A DNA stretch of 64,000 nucleotides from Bipolaris cookei (taxonomy: Eukaryota; Ascomycota; Dothideomycetes; Pleosporales; Pleosporaceae): assembly GCA_002286855.1 (NCBI GenBank), contig NRSV01000028.1:124001-188000 (forward strand). Reading direction: 5' to 3'. The notes beneath the pieces are model-generated. The model saw only the letters and a list, made by a program, of their open reading frames with translations. It was not told the origin of the DNA and did no database searches. Shown piece after piece: positions 56,890-64,000 of this stretch (the first letter of the stretch is position 1; each line of letters starts with the position of its first letter). Both the position numbers and the translations under genes were made by a program.

Positions 56890-58751
56890 ATGGCAGGCCG
56901 CGAGGTGCCTGTAGAACACGTTGACATCCTGGTGGTAGGCGGAGGACCAGCCGGTATGTAGACAGCCCTCTGTCTTGATATCAATGTCTCTAAAGTTCTC
57001 AACCAGGACTCATTACCGCGTATCAACTTGCACGCAATCTTGACCGTTCAAAATACCGAATCAAAATCATTGAGAAGCATCTCAAGTCATCGCAAGACCA
57101 GTATGGCCGCGCCATTACCCTCTTCCCCCGCAGCTCAGAGATGCTCGAGCAGCTCGGCCTTGCGGACTCTCTTGCCCAGCAATGCTTCGCCTGCCGTGAG
57201 ACGGCCAATTACGACCAACACGGTAATGAAGTAGAGGGCAGAGGCTGGGCATTTATGCAAAACATGAAAGATACAAAATGGGATTTTGCCCTGGTACTGC
57301 GGCAAAAGTATCAAGAAGATGTATTCCGGACCGCAATGAAGAAAGAAGGCGTTGAGCTGCAAGCACCGTACACACTGGTCGAAATCCAGGTACTACAAGA
57401 CGCCAAGCCTGGTGGATATAGAATCCTAGCTACGATGGAGCACAGCGAAACAAAAGATCAAAGCATAGTAAAATGCCGCTACCTAATCGGCGCAGATGGC
57501 GGCAAATCCTTTGTCCGCCGCACCCTCAATATCCCCTTCGACGGCACCTCTACCGAAGACAAATGGATCCGCATCGACGGCGTCCTCGAAACCAACCACC
57601 CCAAACCCCGCTCCTACTGCGCTATCGAAAGTCCAACGCACGGCAATGTCCTGTGGGCACCCCTCGACCGCGGCGCCACACGCATCGGTTTTGCTTTTAC
57701 GAGCGCGCGCCAAAAAGCTTATGCTGAATTCAACCAGGATGCTGCTGAAAAGGAAGCTATTGAAGCCGTAAAACCGTTCTCCATCCGCTTTAAACAGGTG
57801 GACTGGTGGACCATATATGTAGTAGGCCAACGCATCGCTCGCTCCTTTTTCGTACACGACTGTTGTTTTCTAGTAGGTGATGCATGTCACACGCATAGCA
57901 GCGGCGCAGCTCAAGGCATGAATACTGGTATTCACGACGCCGTTAACCTAGCTTGGAAGTTATCGCTTGTGCTAAAGGGTACTGCGTACCCCGATATTCT
58001 GACCTCGTATGCGGCGGAGCGTCTACCGAATGTGAGGCGTTTGATTGAGTATGACAAGAATATTGCAAGGCTTATGACGATGCAGTTGCCGGAGGGGTGG
58101 AGGGGGGATCCGGATGCGGATCCGAATGAGGTTCTTGGTACTGTTATGGCGGAGGCGGCGGAGTTTAGTAGTGGGTTGGGGATTTTTTATGAGGAGGATG
58201 GGCATTTGAATGTTGGTGTTGCTGCTGAGCAAAGGGGGGTTGTGTCGACGACGGTGAAGGCTGGGTATCGGGCACCGGATGTTAAGCTCACTAAACCAGG
58301 GACGTGGGAGGGGACACGGTTGCTGGCTCAAACGCCGAATTTTGCGGTTTTTTATGTGCTGGTTTTTTCGGGGGATGTGGAGGGGACGAGGGGGCGTCTT
58401 GGGGAGTTTGCGGAGACGGTGGGGAGAATGTCGTGGTTGAATGGTGCTGAAGCGCCGGTATCGTGGATTACGGTTGTTTCTGGACGAGGTATATCGTCCG
58501 CGTATGAGGCGTTGGTTGGTATGATGCCATTTGGGCGTGTCTTTTATGATGAGGATGATAGTGCGCTTGAAAGGTATGGGGTTGATAAGGAGAAGGGTGG
58601 GGTGTTTGTTTTAAGGCCGGATGGATGGGTGGGTATGGTTTTGGCACTGGATAGATCTGCTGGAAAGAGGATTGAGGGGTATTTTGGGAGGTTCTTGGTG
58701 GGAGTGGGAGACAAGGGGGGCGAGGTTGTAGACTCGACAAGGACGGAATGA
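56890..58751 (+). CDS. FAD-dependent aromatic monooxygenase (phenol 2-monooxygenase-like)
   Basis: Two exons, 56890-56953 and 57007-58751, with a 53-nt intron; 602 aa. The intron splits the dinucleotide-binding motif VVGGGPAG-LITA. The other PHBH-fold signatures are present: the DG motif IGADGGKSFVRR and the GD motif FLVGDACHTHSSGAAQGMN. The C-terminal 170 residues correspond to the thioredoxin-like domain of phenol hydroxylases. The enzyme would hydroxylate an aromatic compound using NADPH and oxygen. The substrate cannot be told from sequence. It is not flanked by other catabolic or biosynthetic genes. Confidence 0.88.
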
Positions 58752-59182
58752 GTGGAAAAGAGGAGATAGAGGGTTTTTCAAACGTCTTTGCACCATCCTA
58801 GATTTCGGTTTCCTTCTCTTAGTTACTGATGCGGTGCTTGTCAAATGGCAGTATACGCTATCCTTGAGGTGTGTGCTGGCTGTATATCCATATTGCTGTA
58901 TAGTGAGCGGAGGTAGAACAAGAACCATGTTCTCATGATTCAACAGTCCTACCCAAAGCGATTAAATTTCAGTTTATCTCTCTTTGCGGTATTAATAGTT
59001 CCAAAGCTAACACGCGGGGTCCAAGATCTACGTAGCAGCGGATCATGTCGCTAATCTGCCAAGCCTGCAGGCAAGATGACGTACCCCGCGTGTCGTCGGC
59101 GCATCCGCGTTAATCCTCGTCTTCGACCAGGCATGGATTTGTTCTACGTTCCGGAGCCTGGTGTCATACACCTCCCGCAGCC
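58752..59182. other. Intergenic region upstream of the PXB/DUF3818 gene
   Basis: About 430 bp. The right half is the likely promoter of the gene at 59183. No other feature is seen. Confidence 0.4.
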
Positions 59183-61339
59183 ATGTCGACAAACAAACCC
59201 CTCACCCCTGCCCAGACACACGCTCTCTTTGATATCCTGATCCACCACCAGGTCTACGCCGAGATTGAAGCCTTCAAATACCCCTTGACCATCGACCAGT
59301 ATGGCTACCCGTTTCGCAAGGCCGACGGCGTGCAGTCGACGAGCCCGTTGCTGCAGAACATGCTTAACAAGTTTGCGTTATGCAACCCAGCCATCAGGAA
59401 TTTTGGAGAGACGTGGTGGTCCGAAAAGATCCAGACGCTAGTTGCAAAAATGGCCGAAGCCGAACTGAGCGAGAGTTACGACAAGGGCGCTATTGGCAGC
59501 AGGAAAGCGCTCGCAACGGCGGCAAGTAGTATTGCCGAGTATGTCGCGAGGGGCATGCTGGGAGGTTACTCAAGGAAGCAGAAGGAAAGTAAGAAAGAGT
59601 ATGACACCAGCAAACCCGAGGATGTCATTCAGGGTTTTGAAGAGCTGGTACATGAGTCGATTTACGGCAATGCTCTCGATGAACTGTATGAGAAGGTCAA
59701 GGCGACCCCGAGACTCGAAGATCATTCGAGTAGTCTACAAGCAGCGCATGAGTATATGCTGCTGAAGTGAGTACTCGCCCGGCATATTCGTATTACTTCT
59801 AACAACATCAGTGCTGCCTCTTTCCTCCACCATGTCTTTATCATGTCGCCCGACGGCCAGTACCTTGTCCGCCTCCTCGAGAATCTGCACCGTCTCATTC
59901 CATACACCATAATCAAGCAAACACTGCGCGTTGGCAATGCCGCTACCATGATTAACGGCATGGTCAGGCTGGTCCTGGCAAAGTTGTCTGTGACAGCTAT
60001 GACTAATTGGATAGGTCTTACCAATAATACGAACGACGGCATGAACCTTTTACAACAAATAATTTCTACAGTGCTAGCATGGGATACATCGGAGTTTCAG
60101 AAGCGGGCAACTAAACTCGAAGCATCGCGCAATGCTCCGGATAAGAGGGTTTTCAAAGCAATCAAGACGTTTGTGTACGCACCGAGAGAGAAGCATGAAG
60201 CTGCACGAAGCCAGTCAATCTCGGAATCCAAGTCGATTGCGGCAGTCATTCTTGAGACCTCTGACCCACCGTACAAGGTTGATGCCGAATCGCTCAACGA
60301 ACACCAACACAGTGTGGCCATGGAGTACTTCAGCACATATCTCTCTATTCGCGACCGCGAGGAACTCACAAAGGTTCTTTGTAAATCCAATCCTGATGTC
60401 TTGACTTCTACAATTCGCGACGCCGTCGCAGGCATGGATCCCGTCATCCGGGCCATCCACAATGCCGTTGATCTGTCCGGCACTGTCACTGATGCCGAGG
60501 CATTTATCACCGATTTGATCAAGACTGCCAAACCCAAGAAGAAGGGTGGCTACCGAAGCCGGGAGGCTTCCAAATCACGTCCAAGCTCACCAGATCCAGC
60601 TAATATCCTGGATCAAGAAGCAAGCGACGCTCCTACAGTTGAGGAGTTTGCGCAACTGCTAAAGAGGCACGCGCCTTCAATGCATAAGTTCCTACACCAG
60701 GTCACCAAGAATGCACCGGATCTTGCGCAGGACTACCTAGTCTATGCCAAGCGCATATTCTCCGAATTCAGAGTCGACCAACGTGCACTAGAAGCCGAAG
60801 AACGAGGCGAGGGTGGCGCAGGAAACATGACGGCACCGCTACACTCTATATTTGAGACTCTGAGCAAGGAAAAGCAAGACGAGCTAAAAGAGCTCCTCGA
60901 CAACCACGAAAAGCACCTCACAACGCTCAAATCAACATCGCAATCCCGTCTAGAGTTAATCATGCGACCAAAACCCTCATCACAAGATAGCCAAGGCACA
61001 ACCCATGGTCCGGGCATGTACCTCTCCCGCTGGAACGCGCTCCTCGACAGCACCCTCATCTCCCCCGCCACAATCCACGGCCCCGTCCGCAGAGGCTGGG
61101 AGGTCAAAGGCGAACTCGACGGTAAAGGGTTGAAAACCAATACTACACTGCTTAGTGATAGGAGTAGCAAGCGTGACCGTGTTAGCGCTATGATGGCGGA
61201 TGGGACGGGAGATCGGATTGAGAGGAGGGAACGTAAGCGGGATGGGCTGGAGGAAGAGAGTATGGAGGTTGTGTGGGAGAGTTTGAGAGATGGTTGGGTA
61301 GGGGTTTGTAAGGGGCTAGAGGTTATGGGGCCGGAATAG
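59183..61339 (+). CDS. PX-associated (PXB) / DUF3818-type protein
   Basis: Two exons, 59183-59766 and 59812-61339, with a 45-nt intron; 703 aa. The N-terminal region (LTPAQTHALFDILIHHQVYAE and IDQYGYPF) matches the fungal PX-associated domain. The central and C-terminal parts (for example SFLHHVFIMSPDGQYLVRLLE and LVLAKLSVTAMTNWIG) match DUF3818. Related yeast and filamentous-fungal proteins carry a PX lipid-binding domain between these parts, and yeast Lec1 (YPR097W) acts in sterol and lipid-droplet biology. I see no PX signature here. A Lys/Arg/Ser-rich linker (KPKKKGGYRSREASKSR) lies at about residues 435-455. A membrane-lipid role is inferred only. Confidence 0.78.
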
Positions 61340-61940
61340 GGTGGTTTTCTGCATATAGATGGGGAAGAGGATTGAGAATATATATATAAATATAGAGGTT
61401 TTGCGTAGTTTTCACGCTTTTGAATTGCTAACATATAAGAGTATTGCTGTATGTGTAACTGACATGTAATATTACTAAATATACACATTACATGAATCAC
61501 GAATTCATCTCCCGACTTTCTTCTTGTCTTACAATCTTGCTTCGTGTCCTGTCCCGAACAAGAAACCGGAAACCTCAACAAACTCTTTACTGAAACGTGT
61601 GACAATCCGGGTCTTTTGGAACTACAGGACACCTCTGTATCTGGTTCCTGTGTAGTCTTGTCATCTTTTCTTCTTCGTATCAAGATCCCGCGTACATTTC
61701 AGGACGTGAACGACGGACAAATATGCGGACGAAAACAATTAGAGTTTTGCTTTTGCTACCAAGAAAAGGAGAGGGAGAGATCTGTGACGATTGATGGTAG
61801 CATAGAATTACTAGGCGTAGTAATGATGGTCCAGTACTACTAGGTTGTAGCGATAATATTCCACCTCAAAGGAAACAAAAATTGGGTATGAATGGTATCT
61901 TAGTAGTAACACAAAACCAGAAAACAGCAAAAGAAGTCCT
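61340..61940. other. Convergent intergenic region
   Basis: 600 bp of AT-rich DNA between the 3' ends of two convergent genes. It probably contains both 3' untranslated regions. No gene is recognisable. Confidence 0.4.
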
Positions 61941-63842
61941 TTACGACATGACGATCCTATCCCAGCCAGTGAAATCAGGAATCTTGTAGTCCCCTTCTTC
62001 CGTCTCTCCCTCTTCCCCTTCCCATGCCACACTGTCCACACTCAAAGTCCACGCCACAATCACCATGTACGCCACAAACGCCACAGTCCGTACATCAAAC
62101 GGCAACTCCGCCTTAAGCACACGCTCAACTTGCTTCCCTAGATCCCCTCCGACACCATCGTCAGACCCAAAACTCGCACTCGATCCTGTCGAAGCACGCG
62201 AAACAAAACTCAAGCGATTGGATCGATGGCGCAGCCGTCGGTCCGGGCTTTCTGCTTTCGCTGGCCCAGCCGGCTGCGCAGCGGGAGCCGTAGCAGTAGC
62301 AGAAGCAGTAGACCCGGACTTAGATATACCTGTACCAGTAGCCCTCGCATACGCCTCCGCAATCCTCGCCCTAACCCCCTCCTCCACCGTCTTCAGTACC
62401 TCGCTGGGCTTCGTATCCGGCACCAGCGCCATCAACCGCTCAACCAGCGCTACGTACCGTGACATCCTTGCTGCCTTATCAGCCCGTGAATCCGGAGTCG
62501 CAGGGTCGACGCCGAGGCGGCGCAGCCGCTCGCGCTCACGATGTAGTGCTTTTGCGTTGCGTGGTTCGTATAGGGCGCCGAAGAGAGAGAGATGTGGGGA
62601 GTGGCGGTGCAGTTTGCCGACGAGGGCTTCGAGTCGGGGGAGAAGTTTGCCTGGTGCGACGCCGCCGGTGGCGACGAATGAGATGGTTTTTATGAGGGGG
62701 GTAGAGGCGAGGGGAGTGAGGCCGCGGGAGAAGGGTAAGGCGGCGATGGCGTTGAGGAGGGTGTTGGGGGGTTGGAGGGAGGTTGAGGGGGTGAGGATGT
62801 GAAATTTTAGGGGGAGGGAGGAGGGGAGGGAGAAGAGCAAGGTGGTTTGCTTCGTGGGTGTTGGGTTGGCGTGGGTAGAGAGAGGGGAGCCTGCTTGGAT
62901 GGCTTCGAGGGTTGAGGGAGTGATGAGGATGCTGTGTATGTTTTGGGCGTCTTGGGCGAAGGGGAGAGAGCCGGCGGCGAGGTGCTTTGCGAAGAGGGGG
63001 GAGACACCGGAGTCTTGGGCGTGCCATTGACATTTGTTGCGCTTGGTTTGCTGGAGAGTGATGTGGTACTTTGATCTGCCTGTTTGCGTGGGGACTATAG
63101 AGATGTTGTAGGCGCCTGTCTCTGAGACTAAAACCGTCTTTTCGACATTGCGCTTCGGTTCGCTCCCGAGCATTATGGCAAGAGTGGTGAGTTCGGCTGG
63201 TGTGATTGTTACGGTTGGTCGGCCTTTTTCAACTTTTGCTTTCTGTCCGTCTTTGGCCCATGTCTTTTTCCCGGTTTGGCGGCTTCCGTCGTTTGGCAGT
63301 CCGTTACGCATCGATACCAGAGGTGACGACCACTTCTTTACAACAAGACTTCTAGCTCGTCCCAGTTCTGCCATTGACAGATCCATACTTTTCCTCTGTA
63401 GTTTTAAGCTGGCCTCTCCCCGCGCAGTCCCCGATACCGATTTAGATCGGCCAAGGGCTCCTGAAGGCTTCTTCGCTAGGGCATGGCCTTTTGTTACATC
63501 TGTAGCGTACGGATATCTCTCGAGAGGATAACGAGCGCGGATTTCCCTTTCAAATGCTTGGTATAGAGCACTGAGTGGTACTTGTCCGTCTTCTTCCTGG
63601 AGACTTGTGAATAGTGCGGAAGAAACTAATCCCTCATCTCCAGCTTTGATAACGGCCGATATATTTGGAACCCATGGAGCCTTTGCTGAATCTTGCTTTG
63701 GTAAAAACAGTCGCTTGAGGAATATCGATATTGGCGTGACTTGAGTTTGCTGTTCAACCTTTTTGTCTGTGGTAAGTGTGTCTTCTTGATTCGCATCGTG
63801 TTTGGGGTGCTTAGGTAGCCAGAAGCGGGTAACAAGCACCAT
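61941..63842 (-). CDS. Conserved fungal protein of unknown function
   Basis: Single-exon gene on the minus strand, 633 aa from the ATG at 63842. The frame is open to 63965, but the N-terminal sequence MVLVTRFWLPKHPKHD looks like the natural start. Visible features are a well-formed N-terminal globular part (WVPNISAVIKAGDEGLVSS and EEDGQVPLSALYQAFERE), a basic linker, a central alpha/beta-like part, an Ala/Ser/Thr-rich low-complexity stretch near residues 515-575, and a hydrophobic segment near the C-terminus (VAFVAYMVIVAWTLSVDSVAW) that could be a membrane anchor or amphipathic helix. I do not recognise a named domain. Composition and length suggest a real, conserved gene. Confidence 0.7.
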   Translation of the reverse strand: MVLVTRFWLPKHPKHDANQEDTLTTDKKVEQQTQVTPISIFLKRLFLPKQDSAKAPWVPNISAVIKAGDEGLVSSALFTSLQEEDGQVPLSALYQAFEREIRARYPLERYPYATDVTKGHALAKKPSGALGRSKSVSGTARGEASLKLQRKSMDLSMAELGRARSLVVKKWSSPLVSMRNGLPNDGSRQTGKKTWAKDGQKAKVEKGRPTVTITPAELTTLAIMLGSEPKRNVEKTVLVSETGAYNISIVPTQTGRSKYHITLQQTKRNKCQWHAQDSGVSPLFAKHLAAGSLPFAQDAQNIHSILITPSTLEAIQAGSPLSTHANPTPTKQTTLLFSLPSSLPLKFHILTPSTSLQPPNTLLNAIAALPFSRGLTPLASTPLIKTISFVATGGVAPGKLLPRLEALVGKLHRHSPHLSLFGALYEPRNAKALHRERERLRRLGVDPATPDSRADKAARMSRYVALVERLMALVPDTKPSEVLKTVEEGVRARIAEAYARATGTGISKSGSTASATATAPAAQPAGPAKAESPDRRLRHRSNRLSFVSRASTGSSASFGSDDGVGGDLGKQVERVLKAELPFDVRTVAFVAYMVIVAWTLSVDSVAWEGEEGETEEGDYKIPDFTGWDRIVMS

Positions 63843-64000
63843 GGTGATAGAGAAAAGGTTAGTAAGCGAGTGTTTCTTAGAAAAACATTCTTCCTTTGGA
63901 CCCCTTTCATGTGGGCGTTGAAGTTTTATACAAGGGCTTTTCATTGTGAGTCGGTACTGTACCATGCAGGTAGATCCTGGTCTAGCCGAGCAAAGTGCGT

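Noticed and set aside
56890..58751. Monooxygenase as part of a secondary-metabolite cluster
   Set aside because: Neighbours are housekeeping genes, and no polyketide synthase, peptide synthetase, terpene enzyme or cluster regulator lies nearby.
63843..63965. Longer start for the last gene at 63965
   Set aside because: The extra 41 residues lack a globular pattern, while MVLVTRFWLPKHPKHD looks like a natural N-terminus.
1..64000. Transposons, RIP-degraded repeats and CRISPR arrays
   Set aside because: No transposase, reverse transcriptase, long terminal or inverted repeats, or extended AT-rich RIP-like block was seen; CRISPR arrays are not expected in a fungal nucleus and none is present.

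Overview
This window is nuclear DNA of a filamentous ascomycete (Pezizomycotina). Short GT-AG introns of mostly 45-125 nt, an AA9 polysaccharide monooxygenase, a CBM18-bearing chitin deacetylase and a CENP-C/Mif2 protein all point that way. The protein set looks most like Dothideomycetes (Pleosporales), but that is inference from family resemblance. I see no transposon, no CRISPR array, no rRNA and no secondary-metabolite cluster core gene.

Layout. 0-4.5 kb: a Ctp1/Sae2 DNA-end-resection factor, then a small RING-finger gene whose reading frame continues past its stop, then a 57-bp tandem repeat. 4.5-8.3 kb: a DUF7053 protein and a four-helix MARVEL membrane protein, both on the minus strand. 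10.2-14.6 kb: an EDC4/Ge-1-like mRNA decapping scaffold. 15.4-17.6 kb: a seven-exon chitin deacetylase with four chitin-binding modules. 19.3 kb: an intron-containing tRNA-Ala(AGC). 20.7-21.6 kb: a seven-knuckle Gis2/CNBP-type protein. 22.6-25.6 kb: CENP-C. 25.6-32.75 kb: a 7.1-kb stretch without a recognisable gene. 32.75-34.46 kb: a two-repeat Myb-like factor with no usable ATG at its 5' end, followed by another 3.6 kb of non-coding, repeat-rich DNA.

The last 26 kb is gene-dense: tubulin-folding cofactor B, a divergent pyrimidine-catabolism pair (dihydropyrimidinase and an M20 beta-ureidopropionase-like hydrolase), an AA9 monooxygenase, a DHH phosphoesterase, a GH85 cytosolic ENGase divergent from the ER retention receptor Erd2, a small membrane protein, an M1 aminopeptidase, a PHBH-type FAD monooxygenase, a PXB/DUF3818-type protein, and a conserved fungal protein of unknown role.

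Functional links. The clearest pair is dihydropyrimidinase plus the M20 hydrolase, which would catalyse consecutive steps of reductive pyrimidine breakdown from a shared 378-bp promoter containing two GATA-factor-type sites. ENGase and Erd2 also share a divergent promoter and both relate to ER glycoprotein handling. Everything else looks like ordinary housekeeping order. Exon boundaries were derived by hand from reading-frame continuity, splice signals and family conservation. No single undescribed system stands out. The most unusual observations are at the level of gene structure: two predicted GC-AG introns and an 842-nt intron in CENP-C, 548- and 1153-nt introns in cofactor B, an 8-nt microexon, a CTG-start candidate, and an in-frame stop inside a longer conserved-looking frame.
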